Assembly: GCF_025567625.1 (NCBI RefSeq)
Contig: NZ_JAOQJC010000041.1
Location: 1 to 64,000 of the forward strand
Direction: 5' to 3'
DNA from: Paenibacillus sp. J5C2022
GTDB taxonomy: Bacteria; Bacillota; Bacilli; Paenibacillales; Paenibacillaceae
Length of the DNA: 64,000 nucleotides
Of this stretch, positions 1-8,581 are shown in pieces. Each line of letters starts with the position of its first letter. Position 1 is the stretch's first letter. A program made the translations under genes and the position numbers. Under the pieces are notes generated by a model. The model was not told where the DNA came from. It searched no databases and worked only from the letters and a program-made list of their open reading frames with translations.

Positions 1-5
1 AAAAA

Positions 6-35
6 CCGTCTCTCCAACTAATAGCAGGAGAGACG
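6..35 (-). terminator. Rho-independent terminator
   Basis: Read on the minus strand, a perfect 10-bp stem (CCGTCTCTCC with GGAGAGACGG) is followed at once by TTTTT at the window edge. It lies a few bases downstream of the second reading frame that ends at 43, so it probably terminates the small gene at 110-343 or a frameshifted longer form of it. Confidence 0.8.
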
Positions 36-109
36 GCTTCACTCAATTTTGTTCAATATTCAAAAGTGGAATATCCAATTCGTCTTGGCCGAAGCTCATG
101 TCAGAGTCT

Positions 110-343
110 CTAGAAACAATCCTCACGAGATCTGTTAACTTCTTCAAGAAGCTCTTTCCCTCTTTCAGGCGATAATGAACCAGCCGCCTCCAAAAGATCA
201 TCGACAGAGTAATCATCGTCTTGAGCTTCCACAGTTTGCTTTTCAAGGTCAATCAATACACGTGAGTTATTTATATTGAGTTTTTGAAGGATGGATTTTA
301 TCACACTCGCTGCTTGTCGGTCCATTTTTTTGGGGATCATCAT
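110..343 (-). CDS. Small hypothetical protein, possibly frameshifted
   Basis: A 77-residue protein of unknown function with a basic N-terminus (MMIPKKMDRQ) and an acidic, helix-prone C-terminal half (DDDYSVDDLLEAAG, ERGKELLEEV). A GGAGGG ribosome binding site precedes two adjacent ATG codons at 343 and 340. The second is better spaced, so the first residue may be dispensable. Size and charge pattern would suit an antitoxin-like protein, but I recognise no family. The frame stops at 110, yet a neighbouring frame (+1) stays open from 252 down to 43 and ends just before the terminator, so the natural C-terminus may have been cut by a frameshift. No toxin partner is visible in the window. Confidence 0.5.
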   Translation of the reverse strand: MMIPKKMDRQAASVIKSILQKLNINNSRVLIDLEKQTVEAQDDDYSVDDLLEAAGSLSPERGKELLEEVNRSREDCF

Positions 344-460
344 TATCCCTCCGTAATCAATCTTGATAACTCATTATAACATAGCTTTGGCTGATATAAT
401 AATCACCTTAAGCCGATATTTTCTGGATCCCAACTGCAATCACTTTCATGTCTACTTTTA

Positions 461-1495
461 TCATTCCGGCAAGCCTCCACTTAACATCAGCAGCGCAAGC
501 CCTTGCCCCCAGGGCATGATTTCGTCTTTCGGCACATGATAATAACTCTCTATGTCCTTATGAATGCCAGTACCTATGGATGTATCCGTCACAACTCCCT
601 GCGCGGATATTTTTTCGATGACGGCATGGTATCCTTTCATAACCGCAGCGCTTACCGTGTCGGGCAAATAGCCAAGACGAACACCTTGGCGCATGCCGTA
701 CACGAATCCGGCAGAGGCGGAAGTCTCGCAATAACTGGAAGAATCGTTCATGACCGTATGCCACAGACCGTTATCGGCTTGTACCGCCACAATACCTTCG
801 ACCTGGATAGCAATCAGCCGGCATAAGCGATCGATCCGGGCTTCCAGCCCTGTTCCTGGATACGTTCGGAGAAGTTCGACTATTTCGGCCACACTGACAA
901 CCGCCCAGCTGTTCCCCCGTCCCCAGAGACAGCCGCTCAGATAGTCCTGTGTCTGATAGCTGAAGCCGTGATAAAGCAGCTTCGATTGTGGATCCAGCAA
1001 TTTCTCCATATGGCTCGTCGCCTGGAAAATCCCCTCTTCGATGTAGCGTTCGTTCTGTGTAAGACACCCCAGCTCGACCAGGAATACGCCGGCCATAAAG
1101 ATCGTATCCACCCAGATTTCATTGCTGAAGTCGGCGTTGATAACGGTATGCTCCAATTCACGGTTTACCGTACGCGGCGCATCTTGCATAATCCAGGCAG
1201 CAAATGTCTCGCAGAAATCCAAATACTTAGGGTTGCCGGTCTCTTTATACAACAAAACTACGGATAACAACGGAGCGGTCGTATTCACCGTATAGACCAG
1301 TTTGGAATGCTCCATATGATAATCCACAAAACGTTTAATGAAATTATAGACGTTTTTGTCCCCTGTTTTTTCGTATACCCGTCGTAAACCGTAGAGCGCA
1401 ACACCCGCTCCCCAGTCCCAATCCCCTTTCTTGTCCACATTAAAATCCATATTCATGGTGCATTCCGCCACTTTCCGGATAACCGATACGGTCAT
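461..1495 (-). CDS. GH105-type unsaturated uronyl/rhamnogalacturonyl hydrolase
   Basis: A 344-residue alpha/alpha-barrel enzyme expected to remove the unsaturated uronic acid that a polysaccharide lyase leaves at the non-reducing end of oligosaccharides, by hydration of the double bond. The family signature is clear: a Trp-rich N-terminal WDWGAG motif, WVDTIFMAG with the presumed catalytic Asp near residue 130, and the GRGNSWAV motif. There is no signal peptide, so it acts in the cytoplasm on imported products. It is the last gene of the lyase operon, 61 bases after the sulfatase gene, with GGAGGG 9 nt before its ATG. Length and motifs fit YteR/YesR-like GH105 proteins. The exact sugar (glucuronyl or galacturonyl) cannot be read from the sequence. 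Confidence 0.88.
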   Translation of the reverse strand: MTVSVIRKVAECTMNMDFNVDKKGDWDWGAGVALYGLRRVYEKTGDKNVYNFIKRFVDYHMEHSKLVYTVNTTAPLLSVVLLYKETGNPKYLDFCETFAAWIMQDAPRTVNRELEHTVINADFSNEIWVDTIFMAGVFLVELGCLTQNERYIEEGIFQATSHMEKLLDPQSKLLYHGFSYQTQDYLSGCLWGRGNSWAVVSVAEIVELLRTYPGTGLEARIDRLCRLIAIQVEGIVAVQADNGLWHTVMNDSSSYCETSASAGFVYGMRQGVRLGYLPDTVSAAVMKGYHAVIEKISAQGVVTDTSIGTGIHKDIESYYHVPKDEIMPWGQGLALLMLSGGLPE

Positions 1496-1556
1496 GCTGC
1501 TTCTCCCTCCGATAGCTATGTCGCTATTGTATAGATATTGTCTTCCTTCAGATTCC

Positions 1557-2870
1557 TCACTGAGATGGTATATTCGGATTCAGCTTCCACGGCGGATCAA
1601 GCTTGCCGGCATCCGACGGTTCGATGCGCCCATGCAGAAGCGGGTCGTTCGTTCCTTTCATCCATGCTTCCAGACGTCCGGCCAAATCCGCGTAAATATC
1701 GCGATACCGCGCATCATGCACCAGATTGACTCTTTCTACCGGATCCAGAAACAAATCGAACAACATCTCTTCCGCCCGGTCTTCCTCCAGAATCCCGTGT
1801 TCGGAAACAAATCGCTCAGTGGCCCCGCCGTCGCCGCCGATATGAACGATACGGCCATGTCCGTCAAAAAATTGGATCAGTTTATACCGATCTGTCCGTA
1901 TACAGCGGGCCGGATCATAAGCGATATGAAAGGATTGCTCAGAGTAAATGGCCGTACGAATCGCCTCCGAGCTGCCTTCAATTAAAGGCAGCATGGACGT
2001 TCCTTGCAGCCACTTCGGCATCTCCAGTCCGGTCAACTCGCAAATCGTCGGGAACAGATCAATCTGGGAAACCAGACCGTCAACAGCCTTGCCTCCCCAT
2101 CTGCCCCCCGGCATTCTCATCATCAAGGCAACTCCTATTCCCGTATCGTATAGATGACATTTCATTCGCGGGAACGGTATGCCATGGTCCGTAGTAAAAA
2201 TCAACAGCGTATCGTCTTCCTTGCCCGATTGCCGCAACGCTTCCCATACGATGCCGACGCATTCGTCGACCACGCCGACCGACATCATGAGCGCAGCCGT
2301 ATCCTCCCGGTTTTGCCGATTATTGAATACCGGATGCGGAGGCGACACAAAATCGGGGTTAACGGCACCGTCAATGTCCGGAAAAGGACGATGGGTATTC
2401 ATCATGCCGAATGAAAGAAAGAATGGCTTATCCCTTGACTTCCCGATTTCTTCCACCGCCATCCGGGCATTGTCCAGATCCCAGGCTTTGAAGCCCTCTC
2501 CGCTTATTTCATCAGGTTTATTCGGATTTCGCACAACGTTATAACCGAGCATCTCCGGAGCGGGAGCCTCATGTTGAAATCCGCACAGGATGGTCTCATA
2601 CCCGTGCCGTTGCAAAAACTGTACGAAGTGAGTCCCATAATCATGAAGCTGAAACCCTCTGTGCGATAAACCAAGCATGCCGCACGTGTGCGGAGCCATC
2701 CCGGTAAGCAAAGCTGCGCGACTGGGAGAGCAGCTGGGAGCCGCGCAGAAAGCATGGCGGAACACGACGCTCTCTTCGGCAACTCTCATTAAATTCGGCG
2801 AAGCTACCGGAGCGCCGTACGGCTGAATAAAAGTTCCGGTATCATGTGTGTTTATGTAAATAATGTTCAT
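1557..2870 (-). CDS. Type I sulfatase
   Basis: A 437-residue alkaline-phosphatase-superfamily sulfatase that would hydrolyse sulfate esters or sulfamates on sugars. The N-terminal NTHDTG metal-binding segment and the CSPSRAALLTG signature (Cys near residue 47 is the one converted to formylglycine) are intact. A second conserved block with HxxDxG-like residues (FTTDHGIPF) follows mid-protein. The N-terminal wording resembles sulfoglucosamine sulfohydrolase-type enzymes, but substrate is unproven. No signal peptide is seen, so the protein is cytoplasmic. The start is placed at ATG 2870, which overlaps the stop of the upstream gene as ATGA and has AAAGGA 9 nt before it. The ATG at 2879 sits directly on that AAAGGA. 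Maturation needs a formylglycine-generating enzyme that is not in this window. Confidence 0.9.
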   Translation of the reverse strand: MNIIYINTHDTGTFIQPYGAPVASPNLMRVAEESVVFRHAFCAAPSCSPSRAALLTGMAPHTCGMLGLSHRGFQLHDYGTHFVQFLQRHGYETILCGFQHEAPAPEMLGYNVVRNPNKPDEISGEGFKAWDLDNARMAVEEIGKSRDKPFFLSFGMMNTHRPFPDIDGAVNPDFVSPPHPVFNNRQNREDTAALMMSVGVVDECVGIVWEALRQSGKEDDTLLIFTTDHGIPFPRMKCHLYDTGIGVALMMRMPGGRWGGKAVDGLVSQIDLFPTICELTGLEMPKWLQGTSMLPLIEGSSEAIRTAIYSEQSFHIAYDPARCIRTDRYKLIQFFDGHGRIVHIGGDGGATERFVSEHGILEEDRAEEMLFDLFLDPVERVNLVHDARYRDIYADLAGRLEAWMKGTNDPLLHGRIEPSDAGKLDPPWKLNPNIPSQ

Positions 2871-4558
2871 TCCGTCCATTCCTTTCGAACAGTTCCGTCA
2901 TGCCATAATCGCTGAATTCCTCCGGCCAAAATGTCGTCAAAGCGGCCCCATCCCCGATCGACATTCCCCCAAGGGTGATTGACCATATTCCCTTTCAATT
3001 CTGTCAGGAAATAAAGCCCGAACTCATGAAGTCTCTCGAAATATGCATAGCCGCCTGCAAATCCAATGCCATAGCGCTCTGCCAAATCCAGGAGCCGATC
3101 GTGACAGCTTCGAAAAGACCGCGCCGAACCGTATGAATGAAACTGCGGATTCATGCCGTTCACCGTCACGATCGCACATTCCGCTCCAAATGCAAGTATG
3201 CGTGTTACGATCTTATCCATGCACTCCATTACCCGATCGGATTCACCGGTGCATACATCGTTCAACATATACTCGATAAATACAAAATCCGGATTTGCCT
3301 TTAAGACGTCGCTTTCCAGCCGTTCGATGCCGCGAAGGCTCGACTCTCCGCCTACTGCAACATTGGATGTAACGACACTTGCCTGCGGATACATCCGTTC
3401 GAGATTTCGTGCGACCAGATAAGGCCAGCGCCCCGATCTGGTTGTGCTTTCACCGAAGTAAGCGATGCGCACCGTTTCGCCTGCCGTCAATTTGGCCTTC
3501 AATCGCGCCGCAGCTCCCGGATTTCGAACAGTGACAAGAGCTTCCGGCTCGCTCGACACCTGACGCATATCGAATATGGCATGCGGATATGCCGTAACCG
3601 ATATTTCCAACGCGCGATCAACCGGGATCTCGCACTCTGCTTGAGACCAATCCAGCAACAATCCCCAATCAACGGGAAAATCATAAGCAGATTGTGTCAG
3701 GAGCGGGATGGGCTCATGCCGGTCGAACGTTCGCGGTTCCGTCCATATAAGGGTCTCCCGTGTCCGGTCAATCCCGGTTCCGTATTCTTCACCCGTTGCC
3801 CCCATTCGGATCATTGCCGGTCTAATTGAGCGATTCGCCGTTACCTGCTCTCCCGCCTGCTCCAATCGAACGTAATAGGTTCGCGGAATCATATCCCTGT
3901 ATCTGCCGCGCACCCGAATCGGCGCGAGGGTACCGGACGGATCATGGGCATGTGCGTCCCCGTCATGAATGGCATTGACTCCCCATCCAATGAATAGATG
4001 AGCCAATACACAGCCGTCTTGCACATCAGGCGGGTCCGGCAGCAGCAGCTCGCGCGATTCCGGCGCCTCCTCGCTTCCCCGGACAATTCTAAGCAGTCCG
4101 TCCCGCCCGATGACGACTGCATCGTAACGGCATAACAAGACCTGATAATCGATGGACAGCAGCTGGTCATCGGCTATTGCACCTTCCCGATTTCTCTTGA
4201 TCGTCCCCCAATACCAGTCCGTCACATAGTCCCTCGATTCCTCATAGAGAGTCGTTCGGCTCTCGTCGTATACGGCAAGCTTACCTGGCGCCATTCGTTG
4301 ATACGGAGCTCCTCCCGAGCCCCGTATACTCTCCCCGTTCCAATAAGCCGGCAGCTTCTCCGCCTCTCCCCGCATCCGGTAGGCATGGTCCATGAAGCTT
4401 CGGGTGCCTGCGGATTGCACCTGCAATGTCACGGGATCGGTCAGTACGGTCGTATGTCCTCCCTTCCACACGATCGTCCCCGGCTCGACAACGACCGCCA
4501 TGGATGCCGGAACGGTAGGGACAACCTTCATTCCATCAATTGATAGGATAGAACTCAT
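2867..4558 (-). CDS. SGNH/GDSL-like hydrolase with N-terminal accessory domain
   Basis: A 563-residue protein whose C-terminal third (about residues 360-550) carries the SGNH hydrolase blocks: FGESTT (block I with Ser), VAVGGESS (block II Gly), EYMLND (block III Asn) and NHPWGN (block V His). Such enzymes commonly remove O-acetyl or other esters from carbohydrates. The first 350 residues are beta-rich and of no family I can name. No signal peptide is seen. It is 20 bases after the heparinase-like gene and overlaps the sulfatase by 4 nt, so translational coupling is likely. Its context between lyase and sulfatase suggests it strips ester groups from imported oligosaccharides. That role is inference. 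Confidence 0.75.
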   Translation of the reverse strand: MSSILSIDGMKVVPTVPASMAVVVEPGTIVWKGGHTTVLTDPVTLQVQSAGTRSFMDHAYRMRGEAEKLPAYWNGESIRGSGGAPYQRMAPGKLAVYDESRTTLYEESRDYVTDWYWGTIKRNREGAIADDQLLSIDYQVLLCRYDAVVIGRDGLLRIVRGSEEAPESRELLLPDPPDVQDGCVLAHLFIGWGVNAIHDGDAHAHDPSGTLAPIRVRGRYRDMIPRTYYVRLEQAGEQVTANRSIRPAMIRMGATGEEYGTGIDRTRETLIWTEPRTFDRHEPIPLLTQSAYDFPVDWGLLLDWSQAECEIPVDRALEISVTAYPHAIFDMRQVSSEPEALVTVRNPGAAARLKAKLTAGETVRIAYFGESTTRSGRWPYLVARNLERMYPQASVVTSNVAVGGESSLRGIERLESDVLKANPDFVFIEYMLNDVCTGESDRVMECMDKIVTRILAFGAECAIVTVNGMNPQFHSYGSARSFRSCHDRLLDLAERYGIGFAGGYAYFERLHEFGLYFLTELKGNMVNHPWGNVDRGWGRFDDILAGGIQRLWHDGTVRKEWTE

Positions 4559-4578
4559 CTAGCGGTCGCCATCCTTCC

Positions 4579-7500
4579 TTATTTCACGTTAATGACTGCA
4601 ATGTCGTCAAAATAGGCACTGTCGTTATACGAGCCGATTCCGATTTGACCGCCGGCGAACTCCTTATCGATCGCCCTCATGACAGCTTGATTGTCGAAAT
4701 AGACAACGATGTTGCCGCTATCGTCCCGGTCTATGGAAATGCTGTGGTATGCATTATCCGTTATCCAATCGGTAAGACCGTCCGAATCGGCAATGAGCTG
4801 CCTTTCGCCGCTTCTCACTTTAAATAGCTGAGTGCCGTTCATATCGTTACTCATCAACAAATAGTAATAATTGTCCGCATCTTGATAATGAAATACGACG
4901 GCAAAATCGGCTTCAGCATTTGCGGTTACATCGTCACCCATTCTCACCTTAAGATTAATAGTAAAGTTGTTATAATTAGAGCCGTCTATTAACGCATATT
5001 CGCCAAGCCTATTCCCGCTCTGATTGGAATAGTTCGACGTATTTATAGAATAGGAATAGTCACCCTCATCGGTCCCCACTGTCCATCTTGAAGCATTCAA
5101 AGGCATCCATCCATTGCTGTCTCCGTCCTCAAACCCATCGTAGAACAGCGAAGCTCCAGGATGAAGAATAATCTCTGTCTCCCATATGAGATGATCAGCC
5201 GTCGCAGTGTTAAAGCTGTTCACCGTCATCTCGATCGTATCTCCGGCGTTGACTGCCAGTGTTTCATCGATTTCGTAGCCCGTCATGTCGTTGCCCGCTA
5301 TAAACTGCCAGCCCGATTTCGGCCATACATTTGTCGTTCCGTTCCTGGATATCCTCACATTCCTTCCATCTCCGGACGTATAATTGGGATGTCCTTTCAC
5401 ACTGCTTTTCATATGAATCACACCGTCTTCCGGCGCCGTCCATCTTCTTACTGAATCCCTGGAAGAGCCGGTTGTCTGTAAGTTGTCGCTTACATAAGGG
5501 TGCACGCCGCCCGGCTGTTCCCAACGAGCCAATGAAGCTTCATATTCAAGCTCCGAATAGTTCGTGCCGTCATAGGACAGGTAAGACCACCCATTCGCTC
5601 CTTGTACGGATGAATAGTCGGTTTTAGAGTTGAACGTAACTTTTGACGGGCGAACGGCATAAATATAGTCGCCATCAACCGAGAAAGGCACAGCAGTTCC
5701 ATTCAGTTTTACAGAAGTTACCGAGGGCGCGTATAGAGCAACAGCAGTATTCCTATCCGAATCCGGTTTTAAATTCGTTCCGGAAATTTCGAGTGCCGAA
5801 CCGTTCCACACGACCCCCATATCGGAAATTTCCAGCGAAGAATCAATGAGAGGGGTACCGTTTTGCTTCAACGTTTTTCCCGCATTAATCGATGCATTGT
5901 TTATACTTCCCGTATGAGTCGTTTCTACATAAGCCATTTTCCCATCAAATTGATAGCTATCGAAGCTTCTTGCCGCAGACGGTTTTTTCTCATGAGATAA
6001 ATAATAATAGCCGATGTCTCCATTATTGCCGGAGTTCAGCTCGATCTTTAGCCCTGTAGCCGTTGTGGCAGGAGCTCCCGTAGAAAGCCGGATTACTTGT
6101 ACATTCCGGTTAATATCCGCTGATTCGGTAGGATACAGCACCGTATCATAAGTAACGTTGCCGCTTGCATTTTTAACATACGATACGAATGGGGCGTCAG
6201 ATACATTCTGATATCGCTCTGAATAGTAGCCATCCCGTAACGATGCGGATAGGGACGAAGGGTCCGCAGGAACGATTTGGATATTGGCGCTCCCCCCGAA
6301 TTGGCTTTTGGCCCTCTTGGTTGTCCCGTCTAACGTCACATTGGCATCCGGCAGCAAATGCCATGTCTGTTCGTACTTATTTGTACCTGCATTGGAGGTG
6401 ATGTAATCGGAAACAATCCAATACTTTGAATTGATGAACAGTACGCTTCGTTGATGATTAAATCCCGGATAAGCTTCATGGTTTCCTTCGAAAAAATCAT
6501 AGTTCCCATTGCTTGCCCACGCATCCACTTGTTTCTTCAAACTTGCATTCCCGTTGCTGTCGTTAATCTCGATCGTGTTATGCGCTTCCGGAGAAAGTCT
6601 TAACCATTGCACGATAGGAGAAGCGGTGGAATAGGTGAACCGGCCCGGATCGATTAACAGCGGCTGACCGTATGCATATGCAATAACGCTAAGAAGATCG
6701 GAATGTGCATGCACACCATGATTATTGTTCACATGCATATACAACGCATCATCGGTCCACCCTGTTCTCATAACGGCTACCTTGGATTCCGGATAAAATA
6801 GGGATGCCGAATCCGGCTCTGTCCCGCTCGCCCCGTTGCTGCCATAGTAGATTAACTCTTCATTGTTGTAAGTATTGCCAATATCCAACACGACCGGTCT
6901 GTTATTCACATAATCCGCATCCCCATACTGCGGGTTGTATCCATTCGGCAGCAAGAGATTCATGGTGTAACGACCCATTCGTTCCAAACCAAGGTTGAAC
7001 GTTTCTCCGAACGTTTGATTGTTTAAATCCCCCATATTTTTACTGTCCATGATCGTATTTATCGTGACTATGTTATACTGCGAATTATCCTCTGTATAAG
7101 ATCCATCAATATAATTTAATGTCTTTATCAGTCCGTCAAATCTGGCATTCGCGGTAGACAGCCAGTTGGCCGAATCTTTGAATTCGGGAAAATAGACAGC
7201 TGGAAAGTAAAGTCCCCGCGCCTGCAAAACTCCGAAATTGGAAAATGTATCATAGTTATCCGGGTCATATAAATGGTTCGCCATCTGCCAGATATATTTC
7301 ACAATACCCGTGTTTGCCGCGGCATCGATTGAAGCACTGTCCAACAAAGCATCGTAGGCTCTTATCCAAAAAACAGATCGAATACCGGGATCGATCCTTG
7401 AATAATAACCGGGGTCCGAATTGCCTTGATCGACAATGAAATCAAGCATAAGGCTGATTAATTTGCTTGCGTAGCTCTCATCGCTTGTCGCTTGGTATTC

Positions 7501-8496
7501 ATTAACCAATACCGAAGCGAAATGAAATCGCGACATAATATTTTTCCATGATGCCGCCGCTCCCGTTAAGGGCTGGGCCCAATCCGTGCTTTCGCTTACG
7601 CCTTGCCAAGAGAACGTATTCCCATACGTGGTATTCCAGGTCATCGCCGTCTCATTCCACGCTGTATCCGCAATTCTGTAAACCATAATGTCCATATTTC
7701 CCGTTTGCGAGGCATTCCTGCCATATATCTTTAAAGTCGCACCGGAAGGAGGATCGGTCAGACTGCTTAAATCAAACTGAATATACGTTCTGCGGGTCAA
7801 ACTGTCGAAAGGCGCACCTGAATCCTTCACAATCAGTTGCTGACTCGTTCCGTAATTCGTATCGCCGTAGGTCTCCGGTTGAATATACGTGTCCTTGACC
7901 GCCGTCAAGGTGATCGTAGATCCCCCTGCCGTCACTTCCAATTGCGGCTTGTTGCCGCTTTGCTCCCTGCTGTAGAAAGTTGCGGCAGAACCTGTTTTTT
8001 CTCTGCCCATCAGGATAAAAGTAATTTGTTTATTTTCATCCATTGCCTCCTCGACCGCATTCGTAACCGATAAATCAATGGTCTGATATTGGTTATTCAC
8101 CATGAAGGTGTCCAGATAGAATTCTCCATCAGAGGTGAACACATCGTCCAGTATCAGATTCGCAGTGTCGCTGTTTCTTTTTTCGCTGCTGAACGGTTGT
8201 ACTGCGACTGAAGTACGATTGACAAAGTAGTTCAATAAAGCTGTTCCAGCGTTGTTGTAATCTCCTTGTTTTACGTAATTTTCTACACTTGATAAGCTTG
8301 CATTATAGGCGTAATCGATTTTCCCTTCAGTCGTCCAAGCGGATTCAGCGGCATTCCACACGCCAAAGAAATCTTCATCGCTCATATTGCTCGTATCCGA
8401 AAATGCCGATGCTTGAAAGGAATTGAAACAAAACAAAACCGTTATCGTTGCCAACATGACGAATACCCAATTTTGCGATTTCCCTATTGCACCCAT
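4579..8496 (-). CDS. Secreted heparinase II/III-like polysaccharide lyase, multidomain
   Basis: A 1305-residue exported protein. A signal peptide (hydrophobic stretch at residues 10-25, then FQASA) is followed by DNRLRE-type beta modules (about 100-300), an alpha-helical toroid (about 310-560), a beta-sandwich with the heparinase II/III signature NNNHGVHAHSDLLS (His and Asp near 596-600) and LLIDPGRF, then more beta-sandwich. The last 140 residues (EDGDSNGW onwards) form a LamG/DUF1080-like carbohydrate-binding module. It should cleave uronic acid glycosidic bonds by beta-elimination outside the cell, giving the unsaturated ends used by the GH105 gene downstream. There is no SLH or sortase anchor. 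AAGGGG lies 8 nt before the ATG. Which lyase family it belongs to, and its substrate, are not decidable by eye. Confidence 0.82.
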   Translation of the reverse strand: MGAIGKSQNWVFVMLATITVLFCFNSFQASAFSDTSNMSDEDFFGVWNAAESAWTTEGKIDYAYNASLSSVENYVKQGDYNNAGTALLNYFVNRTSVAVQPFSSEKRNSDTANLILDDVFTSDGEFYLDTFMVNNQYQTIDLSVTNAVEEAMDENKQITFILMGREKTGSAATFYSREQSGNKPQLEVTAGGSTITLTAVKDTYIQPETYGDTNYGTSQQLIVKDSGAPFDSLTRRTYIQFDLSSLTDPPSGATLKIYGRNASQTGNMDIMVYRIADTAWNETAMTWNTTYGNTFSWQGVSESTDWAQPLTGAAASWKNIMSRFHFASVLVNEYQATSDESYASKLISLMLDFIVDQGNSDPGYYSRIDPGIRSVFWIRAYDALLDSASIDAAANTGIVKYIWQMANHLYDPDNYDTFSNFGVLQARGLYFPAVYFPEFKDSANWLSTANARFDGLIKTLNYIDGSYTEDNSQYNIVTINTIMDSKNMGDLNNQTFGETFNLGLERMGRYTMNLLLPNGYNPQYGDADYVNNRPVVLDIGNTYNNEELIYYGSNGASGTEPDSASLFYPESKVAVMRTGWTDDALYMHVNNNHGVHAHSDLLSVIAYAYGQPLLIDPGRFTYSTASPIVQWLRLSPEAHNTIEINDSNGNASLKKQVDAWASNGNYDFFEGNHEAYPGFNHQRSVLFINSKYWIVSDYITSNAGTNKYEQTWHLLPDANVTLDGTTKRAKSQFGGSANIQIVPADPSSLSASLRDGYYSERYQNVSDAPFVSYVKNASGNVTYDTVLYPTESADINRNVQVIRLSTGAPATTATGLKIELNSGNNGDIGYYYLSHEKKPSAARSFDSYQFDGKMAYVETTHTGSINNASINAGKTLKQNGTPLIDSSLEISDMGVVWNGSALEISGTNLKPDSDRNTAVALYAPSVTSVKLNGTAVPFSVDGDYIYAVRPSKVTFNSKTDYSSVQGANGWSYLSYDGTNYSELEYEASLARWEQPGGVHPYVSDNLQTTGSSRDSVRRWTAPEDGVIHMKSSVKGHPNYTSGDGRNVRISRNGTTNVWPKSGWQFIAGNDMTGYEIDETLAVNAGDTIEMTVNSFNTATADHLIWETEIILHPGASLFYDGFEDGDSNGWMPLNASRWTVGTDEGDYSYSINTSNYSNQSGNRLGEYALIDGSNYNNFTINLKVRMGDDVTANAEADFAVVFHYQDADNYYYLLMSNDMNGTQLFKVRSGERQLIADSDGLTDWITDNAYHSISIDRDDSGNIVVYFDNQAVMRAIDKEFAGGQIGIGSYNDSAYFDDIAVINVK

Positions 8497-8534
8497 TCCC
8501 CTCGCCCCTTCATCTGTGAATAGGACAGGTTAGG

Positions 8535-8566
8535 AAGGAAGCTCCCGATGTATCCGGAGCTTCCTT
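8535..8566 (-). other. Intercistronic stem-loop after the binding-protein gene
   Basis: A perfect 11-bp inverted repeat (AAGGAAGCTCC / GGAGCTTCCTT, 10-nt loop) lies between the binding-protein stop and the lyase start. No T-run follows on the minus strand, so it is more likely an mRNA-stabilising or partial attenuation element than a full terminator. This is a common arrangement behind highly expressed binding-protein genes. Confidence 0.6.
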
Positions 8567-8581
8567 TGCACCTGCCGCTAC

